64,000 bases of DNA, taken from NCBI GenBank assembly GCA_045635745.1, contig JAZTWG010000008.1, forward strand, positions 1 through 64,000, given 5' to 3'. A program made the position numbers and the translations under genes. The DNA is from SIG78 sp045635745 (lineage in GTDB: Bacteria > Verrucomicrobiota > Lentisphaeria > Victivallales > Victivallaceae). Below the pieces are notes generated by a model that saw only the letters and a program-made list of their open reading frames with translations, did no database searches and was not told the origin of the DNA. How positions within the stretch are numbered: position 1 is the first letter of the stretch; every line of letters begins with the position of its first letter. Shown piece by piece: positions 14,095-22,018 of this stretch.

Positions 14095-15153
14095 TTACTC
14101 GCCGCAGGCGGTGTTTACGGTAAAGGAGCGTACTGCCAGTTTTTCGTCTACTTGGAAGCGTAATCTGTATAGAAGTTTTTCGGCTTCGGTCATTGCCCGT
14201 TTGGCGGTTATGGGGTCGGGTGTTTCCGGCAGAGCGGTATTTTTGAAAAGTTCCGGATTGCTTATGGATTTTTTGTCGCCGGTTTGGCTCCACAGCCACA
14301 CTTGCGCACAAAAGGTGTGGATCAAGCTCAAAAACTGTTTTCGGAGCATCAAATAATAGCTGGCGGCTGCGTTATCGCGCTGTTCAGTGATGCGTTTTAA
14401 AAGCGATTTATCTTCGGCATTGCCGGCCTGTTCCAGACGCTTTGCCCAGCTTTTATCAGCTTTGGCGGAACTGTCTTCAGAAAGTTTTTCGGTAAGTTCC
14501 AGCATTTCATCGGCTAAATTGGAAGCCTTGACGATATCCCCGGCAGCATTGAAAACAAGTTCGCCCAAAAGCTCACACAGCTCCCCTGCCCCCGAAAAAT
14601 CATACTTCATAGAGTTGGTCAAAAGCGGCAAAAGCTGACAGCGCGAACGGGTTGTGGCCAGCAATGCCGAGGGGTTGCCGGTAAGCAATATAAAAATCAC
14701 GCCCGGGTCGGGTTCTTCGAGCGTTTTCAAGAACGCATTTTGAGCTTCGCTGTTCATAGCATCGCAATTATGGATCACGCCGATCTTGCGGCCGTCCGGA
14801 TTACTGCTGGCAAGCTCAAACTGCTGAACAAACCAGCGGAGTGTGTTCGGTTCGGGAGCATTTTCGTCGCCAATACGGATGAAGCCGGCTTTACCGGAAG
14901 GCGACAATTCAAACATCTCCGGATAAGTATGTTCCGAAATCAACCGGCAGTTGCGGCACTCGCCGCAGGGTTCGCCGCCGAAACCGGGAGCCTGACAAAC
15001 GGTCATTGCCGCCAGGTACATTGCCCCGGCCTCGCGCCATGCCGGATCATCGCCATACAAGAGATACGCTCCGCCGAGTTTTTTATTTTTGGCGGCGTTG
15101 AGCAAGCCGGCGGCAAGATTTGGGAACTGTTCTTCAAAATCACGATAAAGCAT
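14095..15153 (-). CDS. holB: DNA polymerase III delta' subunit
   Basis: This clamp-loader subunit helps the tau/gamma subunits load the beta clamp. The 352 residues begin MLYRDFEEQFPNLAAGLLNA, with a degenerate P-loop region (GGAYLLYGDD), as expected because delta' does not hydrolyse ATP. A zinc module follows (CQAPGFGGEPCGECRNC), then CDAMNSEAQNAFLKTLEEPD, the strongest HolB/DnaX signature, and the sensor motif ATTRSRCQ (SRC). The start overlaps the 3' end of tmk by 14 bases, so tmk-holB form an operon, a pairing seen in many bacteria. The 3' end runs into hairpin repeat copy B. Confidence 0.92.
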   Translation of the reverse strand: MLYRDFEEQFPNLAAGLLNAAKNKKLGGAYLLYGDDPAWREAGAMYLAAMTVCQAPGFGGEPCGECRNCRLISEHTYPEMFELSPSGKAGFIRIGDENAPEPNTLRWFVQQFELASSNPDGRKIGVIHNCDAMNSEAQNAFLKTLEEPDPGVIFILLTGNPSALLATTRSRCQLLPLLTNSMKYDFSGAGELCELLGELVFNAAGDIVKASNLADEMLELTEKLSEDSSAKADKSWAKRLEQAGNAEDKSLLKRITEQRDNAAASYYLMLRKQFLSLIHTFCAQVWLWSQTGDKKSISNPELFKNTALPETPDPITAKRAMTEAEKLLYRLRFQVDEKLAVRSFTVNTACGE

Positions 15154-15784
15154 TGTCCACCAACACCTTTACTGCGGCAAAAAGTTCTTCGATAGATTGA
15201 GTGGCATCCAGCACCTTTACCCGAGCTGGCTCCCGCTCCGCAATTTTCAAAAAAGACTCGCGCACCCGGTAATGAAAGTCGATCTTTTCAGCTTCCAGCC
15301 GGTCATTGTGATCCGCTATGTGAGCTACGCGGGCGCGGGCCCGTGCCATGCCGACTTCCACCGGCAGATCAAAAAGCAATGTCAGATCGGGTTTGCACTC
15401 TGCCATGGCAAATTCGTTGAGCCGCTGCAGAAAATCCATATCCAGCGAGCGTCCCGCCCCCTGATACGCTTCGGTCGAGTCGGCAAAACGGTCGCATAAA
15501 ACAACAGTACCCGCAGCCAGCGCCGGAGCTATCACATATCTCGTATGCTGGGCTCTGGCGGCTTCAAACAGCAAAAGTTCGGTGGCCGGATACAGCGGTT
15601 CTTCCCCCTGATAATGCTTGACCGTATTGCGGAACTCTTCCGCCAGCGGCGTGCCGCCCGGTTCACGGGTTATCAAGACCTGCCGTCCCAGACTTTCCAG
15701 ATACTCTTTCAAGAGTTTGATCTGGGTACTTTTGCCCGCACCTTCCGGGCCTTCAAAAGTTATAAAAAGCGCTTTACGCTCCAT
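15140..15784 (-). CDS. tmk: Thymidylate kinase
   Basis: It phosphorylates dTMP to dTDP. From the ATG at 15784 the product has 214 residues, the family size. It shows the P-loop FITFEGPEGAGKSTQ, the DR(X) motif TREPGGTPLAEEFR, the CDRFADSTEAYQGAGR dTMP-binding motif and a lid region VGMARARARVA. GGAG lies 8 bases before this ATG; a longer frame reaching 15856 would start ahead of the promoter and is rejected. It is the first gene of the tmk-holB operon and faces the AICAR transformylase gene across overlapping divergent promoters. Confidence 0.95.
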   Translation of the reverse strand: MERKALFITFEGPEGAGKSTQIKLLKEYLESLGRQVLITREPGGTPLAEEFRNTVKHYQGEEPLYPATELLLFEAARAQHTRYVIAPALAAGTVVLCDRFADSTEAYQGAGRSLDMDFLQRLNEFAMAECKPDLTLLFDLPVEVGMARARARVAHIADHNDRLEAEKIDFHYRVRESFLKIAEREPARVKVLDATQSIEELFAAVKVLVDNALS

Positions 15785-15827
15785 TTTCTGCTCCAATGAC
15801 AAATTAAATAAAATTTTGCATGAATAG

Positions 15828-15856
15828 ACTATACATTCATTTGCCAAAATGTGCAA
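15828..15856 (-). promoter_or_regulatory. tmk-holB promoter
   Basis: On the minus strand TTGCAC (15851-15856), a 17-bp spacer and TATAGT (15828-15833), about 45 bp before the tmk ATG. It overlaps the promoter of the opposite gene, so the two polymerases would compete. Confidence 0.55.
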
Positions 15857-15869
15857 ACTCCTGTATATT
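15841..15869 (+). promoter_or_regulatory. AICAR transformylase promoter
   Basis: TTGCCA (15841-15846), a 17-bp spacer and TATATT (15864-15869) on the plus strand. The gene starts 50 bp on, after AAGGAG. Confidence 0.6.
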
Positions 15870-15918
15870 ATTTAGCAAGCTTTTATCTTGAATTTTTTAT
15901 TTATCCAAGGAGAAAATC

Positions 15919-17043
15919 ATGGCAGAAGTAAAAAGCGGACTGGGCAGATCCAGTTATCTTTCGCAAAATCTTGGAGATTTTGCCGGCGAAATCATTATCA
16001 ATGGCCGCAGTTTTGAGAAAGTCACCGACTTGCGTTACGGCACCAACCCCCATCAGACCGCAGCTTACTACCGCCCGGTAGATAATGCCGGAGTCATCGG
16101 CGGCATGGAAATACTCAAAAATGGCAAGAGCGGTCTTTCGCAGACCAATTTGGAAGATATTTCTTATGCTCTGAATATCGTAAAATTCTTTGACCGCAGC
16201 GCCTGCGCGGTTATGAAACACGTCAATCCCTCCGGTGCTGCAGTTGCCGTGGATGGCGATACTTTGAAAGATGTTTACCTGAAAGCACGCGATGCCGATG
16301 CCCGTGCCGCATTCGGCAGTGTGATCGCATTCAATACTGAAGTCGATTGCGATACCGCCCGCGAAATCATGAGCAGCTTTGTGGAATGTGTGGTCGCTCC
16401 CGCATTTGCCGATGGCGTGCTGGAAATCTTCAACGATGGTGAAACCTACAAACTCAACAAACATGTGCGTATCATCAAATGCGGCAATCCGGCCGATCTG
16501 CCCCGTTACGTGGGCGATGACCGCGCCGCCCAGACGATCAAAGTGCTTGCCGATGGCTCACTGGTGATCGCCGATCCGCTGCTGACCGCGCTCAAGAGCG
16601 TGGAAGATATGAAAGTAGCCGAAGCAGAAAACAAAGCCTGCGGTTATCAGAAATCCACTTGCGAAGCCACTGCCCAGCAGCTGGACGACCTGCTGTTTGC
16701 CTGGTATGTCAATTTGAACGTCCGTTCCAACGGCGTAGTTATTGCCCAGAATGGTCAGACCCTCTCGGTCGGTACCGGCGAGCAGGACCGCGTCGGAGCC
16801 ATTGAACAGGCAGTTGCCAAATTCAGTCAGAAGTATACCGGTAATGGTACGCTGAAAGGCGCCGTTATGGCCAGTGACGGATTCTTCCCCTTTGCTGACG
16901 GTGTGGAAGTCGCCGCTGCCGCCGGTATCACTGCGATCATCGCGCCTGCCGGCAGCTTGAAAGATGCCGACGTAATCAAACGCGCCAATGAATTGGGTGT
17001 GGCTCTCTATCACGCACCTGAACGCATTTTCTCGCATCATTGA
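15919..17043 (+). CDS. purH: Stand-alone AICAR formyltransferase (PurH C-terminal domain only)
   Basis: It transfers a formyl group from 10-formyl-THF to AICAR, the penultimate step of purine synthesis. The 374 residues correspond to the transformylase part of bifunctional PurH: DLRYGTNPHQTAAYY, GLSQTNLEDISYAL, CAVMKHVNPSGAAV (catalytic Lys-His), AFGSVIAFNTEVD, YVNLNVRSNGVVIAQNGQTL, GTGEQDRVGAIEQA and ASDGFFPFADGVE. The N-terminal MGS-like IMP cyclohydrolase domain (about 200 residues in E. coli PurH) is absent, so another protein must close the IMP ring. The ATG at 15919 has AAGGAG. It stands alone and ends in a strong terminator shared with feoB. Confidence 0.9.
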   Translation: MAEVKSGLGRSSYLSQNLGDFAGEIIINGRSFEKVTDLRYGTNPHQTAAYYRPVDNAGVIGGMEILKNGKSGLSQTNLEDISYALNIVKFFDRSACAVMKHVNPSGAAVAVDGDTLKDVYLKARDADARAAFGSVIAFNTEVDCDTAREIMSSFVECVVAPAFADGVLEIFNDGETYKLNKHVRIIKCGNPADLPRYVGDDRAAQTIKVLADGSLVIADPLLTALKSVEDMKVAEAENKACGYQKSTCEATAQQLDDLLFAWYVNLNVRSNGVVIAQNGQTLSVGTGEQDRVGAIEQAVAKFSQKYTGNGTLKGAVMASDGFFPFADGVEVAAAAGITAIIAPAGSLKDADVIKRANELGVALYHAPERIFSHH

Positions 17044-17050
17044 TCCAGCA

Positions 17051-17105
17051 GCTAAAAAAGGGTTGCCGCTTACCTGTTTTGAGGTTTTGCAGCAACCCTT
17101 TTTTT
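17051..17105. terminator. Bidirectional terminator; also copy 1 of repeat family 2
   Basis: A-run, GGGTTGC (17060-17066), 25-base loop, GCAACCC (17092-17098), T-run: it works in both directions between the convergent purH and feoB genes. A similar stretch of about 41 bp recurs at 33309-33352 with roughly 6 mismatches. Confidence 0.8.
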
Positions 17106-17122
17106 ATTACTCCGCTGTAAGA

Positions 17123-19270
17123 TTATCCGATGAAAGCAGTACCAATCTTCAGGATGGTGCCGCCCCAGTAGACTATGCCGGTAATTATATAAGCCAGCGC
17201 AAACAACCCCACAGCTTCTATAACCGCCATTTTCCACGAGTTCAACTCACGCTTGATCACTGCCAGCGTGGCCAGACACGGTATGCTCAACAAGATAAAA
17301 AGCATAATGCAGAACCCCTGCAGCGGAGTATAATTACGGATCAGGTGATTACGCAGCGGCTCGGAGTCCTCGCTGCTTTCCCCCTCGTGATAAAGCACCC
17401 CCAGCTGAGCCACAAAAACTTCTTTGGCGGCCAGTGCTCCGATGGAAGCCGTCGTTATCTTCCAATCAAACCCGATGGGGCGGAATACCGGCTCCAGAAT
17501 CTTGCCGAGACGTCCGGAAATGGTATATTCCATAAGTTCAGCCTGTTTTTCAAAACCGATTTTTTCAATAGCGCTCTGGCGTTCCTGTTCACCGGTAATT
17601 TTTTCCGCAACCGCCAGCCGGGCTGAATAATCCTGCGAAAAATGTTTTTTCTGCGGCAGAGTATTGCATATATAAAGTATTACCGTAGCGCCCAGAATTA
17701 CCGTACCGGCTTTCTGCACATACATCTTGCCGCGATCCCACATATGCAGAAGCAGACTTTTGATCATAGGCATACGGTATGGAGGCAATTCCATAAGGTA
17801 CACTTCGCCATCGCCTTTGAAAAGAGTGGAACGCATCACCCGCGCCGCAATCAGCGCTATTGCCACACCGATAATGTAGATGAGCCACATGATAAAAGCC
17901 TGATATTTAACTGCAAAAAATGCCGGAATTATCATAGCATAAACCGGCAGTCTTGCACTGCAGCTCATCAGCGGCAAAACCATAATCGTAACCGTTCTGT
18001 CCCGCTCGGATTCGATAGTGCGTGTAGCCATGATCGCCGGTACGGTGCATCCGAATCCCAGCACAAGCGGCACAAAAGATTTACCCTGCAAACCGAATTT
18101 GCGCATCACACCATCCATGACAAACGCCGCACGCGCCATGTAGCCGGAATCTTCCAATATGGCAATGGCAAAGAACAAAAAGAGTATGTTCGGCAAAAAG
18201 ACCAGTACACCGCCCACACCGCCGATCAGACCATCGATCACAAAATCGCGCAGATAAGAAAATTTATCGGGCAGCCACAAATTTGTGATGATTTCCGCCA
18301 GCCAGGCAAAGAAACTTTCAATGAACCCCATCAAAGGAGCTGCAAGCACAAACGTAAAATAAAACGTTCCATACATGATCAGCAGAAATATCGGCAAGCC
18401 CAGATATTTATTGGTCATAACCGAATCGATCTTGTCGGAGATCTCCCGACGGCGTTCCTGTGTCATGGTTATCGAGCCGGAACAAGCCCCCGCCAGCATG
18501 GCATAGCGGCGGTCGGCCATAAAAGTATCGGCTTCGATGGCATGTTTTTTCCGCAAATGGTCGATCTCTTCGGCCACCTTGCCGTGGACCGGGAAAAATT
18601 CCGGCAAACTCATGGCTGCTGTATCGTGTTCCAGAAGTTTTATGGCAAAAAAACGTGACGGAATATGTGCATATTTTTTTACCTCAAGCCGGTCGATTTC
18701 TGCAGAAACCGCATTTATCGCATCATCGATATCGCCGCCGTAGATCAGCATGGGCACACCGTGATCTTCCAGATTCTGCAAAGTTTCGCTCAACTTGCCC
18801 AGCAGCGGCCTGACCCCGCCGGCATTGCAGCCGATGGTCTGGACGATCGGCGAACCGAAATATGTTTCCAGCCTGGGTATATTATAGCGTAAACCTTTCT
18901 TTTCGGCATCATCGCTCATATTGAAGACCAGCAGCATGGGTATATGCAGTTCGGCCAGCTGGGTGGTCAGGTAAAGACTCCGCCGGGGAATGGTGGAATC
19001 GACCACATTCAATATAAGGTCGATCCCCGGCTTGGTCAGTTCTTTGAAAACCACATCCTCTTCCGGCGAAGATGATGAAAGAGAATAGACTCCTGGCAGA
19101 TCTACAAGCTCGATATCGAACTCATTGAGCGTAAAACTGCCGGACTTGCTTTCTACAGTGACCCCGGGATAATTCCCAACATGCTGCCGGGCGCCGGTAA
19201 GCGCATTAAATATACTCGTTTTGCCGCAGTTGGGATTGCCGGCCAAAGCTATACGGATCTTTTTTCCCAT
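17123..19270 (-). CDS. feoB: Ferrous iron transporter FeoB
   Basis: FeoB imports Fe2+ across the inner membrane. The 715 residues start with the cytosolic G domain: G1 LAGNPNCGKTSIFN (residues 9-22), YPGVTVESKSG, G3 DLPGVYSLSS and G4 VFNMSDDAEKKG. A helical spacer follows, then a polytopic membrane part with the first gate-type motif (GYMARAAFVMDGVMRKFGL, then GKSFVPLVLGFGCTVPAIMA) and the second (LPVYAMIIPAFF). It ends with IITGIVYWGGTILKIGTAF. There is no feoA next to it or fused to it, nor a FeoC. I see no convincing Fur box in the 249 bp upstream; a TATAAT box lies about 20 bp before the start. Confidence 0.95.
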   Translation of the reverse strand: MGKKIRIALAGNPNCGKTSIFNALTGARQHVGNYPGVTVESKSGSFTLNEFDIELVDLPGVYSLSSSSPEEDVVFKELTKPGIDLILNVVDSTIPRRSLYLTTQLAELHIPMLLVFNMSDDAEKKGLRYNIPRLETYFGSPIVQTIGCNAGGVRPLLGKLSETLQNLEDHGVPMLIYGGDIDDAINAVSAEIDRLEVKKYAHIPSRFFAIKLLEHDTAAMSLPEFFPVHGKVAEEIDHLRKKHAIEADTFMADRRYAMLAGACSGSITMTQERRREISDKIDSVMTNKYLGLPIFLLIMYGTFYFTFVLAAPLMGFIESFFAWLAEIITNLWLPDKFSYLRDFVIDGLIGGVGGVLVFLPNILFLFFAIAILEDSGYMARAAFVMDGVMRKFGLQGKSFVPLVLGFGCTVPAIMATRTIESERDRTVTIMVLPLMSCSARLPVYAMIIPAFFAVKYQAFIMWLIYIIGVAIALIAARVMRSTLFKGDGEVYLMELPPYRMPMIKSLLLHMWDRGKMYVQKAGTVILGATVILYICNTLPQKKHFSQDYSARLAVAEKITGEQERQSAIEKIGFEKQAELMEYTISGRLGKILEPVFRPIGFDWKITTASIGALAAKEVFVAQLGVLYHEGESSEDSEPLRNHLIRNYTPLQGFCIMLFILLSIPCLATLAVIKRELNSWKMAVIEAVGLFALAYIITGIVYWGGTILKIGTAFIG

Positions 19271-19519
19271 TTATTTTACCAGTATTTATTATATTTGTTA
19301 CTTTATTTTTTCTTTTTCAAAGCATGGGGTCCGCCAATCAAATAAAATTAGACAAAACTAACTGACTGAATAAAAAAAATCAACCCCCAAGCGCATCCAT
19401 TGCAGGAACAAAAAAAATTCAGCAATGTCTCTCTCTGCAGAGATATTACTTTACAGCATAAATTTAATTTTGCAAGTTAGACACAACGAATTTTTTACTT
19501 TTTTCAGGAGATTTTTGTT

Positions 19520-20134
19520 ATGAAGAAAACTGCTCGGACTCAATCAGCCGCCAATCTGGAAAATTACAACATTGCCAATGAAGATCCCTCTCTTGAATAC
19601 ATTCTGCCGGGGTTGTGGCACGCCTCGCGCAAAGTAATGATTCTGCGTGGCATCCTGCTGCTGGCCGCCGGCACCATGTTTCTGCTGTTTCCGGCAGCTG
19701 CAACAGTTGTCGGCATTGCCATCGGCGGAGTGTATATGATCGCTGAATCATTGGTTTTTATGCTGCGGACACAGCAACTGCCCCGGAAGCTGAAACTCTG
19801 GGGGTATTTGAATTCGATCATTTTGCTGCTGCTCGGAATTGGAGCAATCGCCTTCCCGATACTCATGGGGCAATATGCAGTGCTGTTTGCCGGAGCATGG
19901 CTGCTGGTGGGCGGTATCCAGCAAATGTGGCTGCTGAAAGCGCCGGGACACCGGATCAAGATCATAGTTTCCGGAATTTTTTCCATACTTGCGGGTATAT
20001 TTCTGATTATTGCTCCGCTGGCAGGATTACTGGTTTTAAGCTGGCTGCTGGCGATCATGCTCTGGGCCGCCGGCTGCAGTCTGATCACCGCCGCATACAG
20101 TATAAATCCGGCGTATCAATCAGAAGATATTTGA
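19520..20134 (+). CDS. HdeD/DUF308 family membrane protein
   Basis: A 204-residue inner-membrane protein with six hydrophobic helices in three similar pairs (LRGILLLAAGTMFLLFPAAA, then IAIGGVYMIAESLVFML; LNSIILLLLGIGAIAFPILM, then FAGAWLLVGGIQQMWLL; VSGIFSILAGIFLIIAPLAG, then LLAIMLWAAGCSLITAAY). The repeated G-x(6,8)-P pattern is typical of the HdeD/DUF308 family, linked to acid resistance in E. coli. A hydrophilic N-terminal ~35 residues precede the first helix. AGGAG lies upstream of the ATG. It is a single gene facing away from feoB. The family match is good; the cellular role here is unknown. Confidence 0.8.
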   Translation: MKKTARTQSAANLENYNIANEDPSLEYILPGLWHASRKVMILRGILLLAAGTMFLLFPAAATVVGIAIGGVYMIAESLVFMLRTQQLPRKLKLWGYLNSIILLLLGIGAIAFPILMGQYAVLFAGAWLLVGGIQQMWLLKAPGHRIKIIVSGIFSILAGIFLIIAPLAGLLVLSWLLAIMLWAAGCSLITAAYSINPAYQSEDI

Positions 20135-20141
20135 GAACAGC

Positions 20142-21899
20142 TCAATTTTTCAATTTGCGGAAAAATTCCAACCGTTCAAAAAGCATGCTGCCCAGTGCCA
20201 GCAAAACTATCAATGATGACAATGCAGCGATCCAGTCGCCGTAGCGGCTGTAAAAAGTCATACGGCATTGATCTTCTCCGGGGACTGCAACCGTTATGGT
20301 TGCTGCACCGGCTCCGCGCCGGTGCGGGTGTCCGTCACCAAACTGCATAACTTCAGCCAGACTCCAAATGATCTCACCGCCGGGAGAAATCAGACAAGTT
20401 GCACTGTCGTTGCCGCAACGCACCATAGGCAGATTATTTTCAATAGCCCGGGCAATGGAATTAGCCAGATGCTGTTCGGGTTCTGAACTTGTCGGATACC
20501 ACGAATCGTCGGCAATCACCAGCAGCAAATTGGCCTTGCGCATGAATTCCGCCCGCGATATATACGCAAAAACATCCTCAAAACAAATGCTTATGCCCAA
20601 TAATACATTTTCATTGAGTTTGATCGGATCCAGACTTTTGCCCGGAGTCAGATCGCGCTGCATATCGATTATTTTTATCACCCACTCCGGCAGATAGCGC
20701 CGCATGGGTACAAATTCACCGAACGGCACCGGATGAACTTTACTGTATATGGCCTTGTAGCCATAATAGAGTATATCCCGCGTATCAGTAAGCACGGCGC
20801 TGTTGAGCGAGCCGGGCGGATTGGTAGATTCATCATACTCCAGAGTACCCAGCAGCATAGGTGCCTGCATTTCCTGCGACAGCACCCGGACTGTTGCCCG
20901 GTAAAGCCGCCCAAAATCTCCCCTGCCGCGCAAAGGATAAGCTACCGCCGTTTCGGGCCACACCACCACATCGGTCGGAACTCCTTTCTGGGTTCTGGTC
21001 AAAGCAGTATAAACAGTCAATGCTTTACGGACGGCACTTTCTCCGGCATAGCGCTGTTGGGGCAAATTGCCCTGCACCAGCGTAAGTCGGGTACGGTTTT
21101 TGTAGGCAGCATACTCTCTGCGCCGTTCGCGCAATGAAATAATGCCATATATCATAATCAGCGCCAACAGCAACATTGAAATCAAAAGCGGCCACGGCCG
21201 GTTGTATACGATCCTGCCTTTTTCCTCATCGCGCCCGGCAACGGTCAGGACGGCCAGTGCCAGTGCCGCATTGATAAGCGCGGCGGCAAAAGAAAGACCA
21301 AGCACACCGGTAATACGCACCAGTTGCATCAACACCGTATTTTTGTAAAACGCCACCCCCAAATAGTTCCATGGCAGAACATTACTGCGTAAATACTCGA
21401 CGGTCACCAGAGTTCCGGCCATGACCAGCACCCACGCCATCTGCCGCCAAAACGGAAATTTCCGGCAGCTCTTTTGTGCTGAAAATCCCGCTTTGCGTAC
21501 TTGCGGCGGCAAAAGTATGTACCGGTTGGCCATCGCAGCCATCCACCCCAGCGGAATATAATAGGCCCCCAGCACAAACATCATCAGCCACGGTATGAGC
21601 ACATTGATCTCGCGCAGCCAGAAAAATCCGCACAAAGCATATCCCATACCCCAAACCCAACCGGCTGCAGCCGCTTTCCATGCAGTATAGTTGCGCGCCA
21701 TCAGAAAGAGTATTGCCAATGAGGTAAACGCTGCGATCGACCAGTTCAAAGGCGGAAAAGCCGCCGCCGCAAAACACCCCGCCAGAAAAATAACCAGCCA
21801 GCGGGAAAACGTCCGTAAACGCGATAAAGTGTTCAGTTCACTCTTTTCCAACAGTTTCTGCGGCGAAAAAAATTGCCTTATTGCATAAAAAATCTTCAT
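20142..21899 (-). CDS. lnt: Apolipoprotein N-acyltransferase
   Basis: Lnt adds the third acyl chain to lipoproteins at the periplasmic face of the inner membrane. The 585 residues contain about seven TM helices in the first ~250 (GCFAAAAFPPLNWSIAAFTS onward; VEYLRSNVLPWNYLGVAFYK), then a nitrilase-like domain with the catalytic set: Glu in VVWPETAVAYP, Lys in YSKVHPVPFGEFVPMR, and Cys in GISICFEDVFA. A last TM segment (WIAALSSLIVLLALGSMLF) closes the protein. It supports the lipoprotein predictions elsewhere in the window, such as the secretin with LTSC. It is somewhat longer than E. coli Lnt (512). It is a single gene, convergent with the HdeD-like gene only 7 bp away. Confidence 0.93.
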   Translation of the reverse strand: MKIFYAIRQFFSPQKLLEKSELNTLSRLRTFSRWLVIFLAGCFAAAAFPPLNWSIAAFTSLAILFLMARNYTAWKAAAAGWVWGMGYALCGFFWLREINVLIPWLMMFVLGAYYIPLGWMAAMANRYILLPPQVRKAGFSAQKSCRKFPFWRQMAWVLVMAGTLVTVEYLRSNVLPWNYLGVAFYKNTVLMQLVRITGVLGLSFAAALINAALALAVLTVAGRDEEKGRIVYNRPWPLLISMLLLALIMIYGIISLRERRREYAAYKNRTRLTLVQGNLPQQRYAGESAVRKALTVYTALTRTQKGVPTDVVVWPETAVAYPLRGRGDFGRLYRATVRVLSQEMQAPMLLGTLEYDESTNPPGSLNSAVLTDTRDILYYGYKAIYSKVHPVPFGEFVPMRRYLPEWVIKIIDMQRDLTPGKSLDPIKLNENVLLGISICFEDVFAYISRAEFMRKANLLLVIADDSWYPTSSEPEQHLANSIARAIENNLPMVRCGNDSATCLISPGGEIIWSLAEVMQFGDGHPHRRGAGAATITVAVPGEDQCRMTFYSRYGDWIAALSSLIVLLALGSMLFERLEFFRKLKN

Positions 21900-22018
21900 A
21901 AATATCTATTTGAGTTTGAAATATTACAGTTTTAAGTGTAATTTAATATAATAAAATTTATTTTCCACTCCGGCAGAGTTTTTTTCCGGAAAAAAATAGT
22001 TTCAATCAGGTGGATTTT

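Noticed and set aside
13821..14163. Several 60-84 codon frames on both strands around 13.9-14.1 kb
   Set aside because: They run through the hairpin repeat copy B and its adjoining hairpin; mirrored Lys/Phe/Ser/Pro-rich translations on both strands are a sign of inverted-repeat DNA rather than coding.
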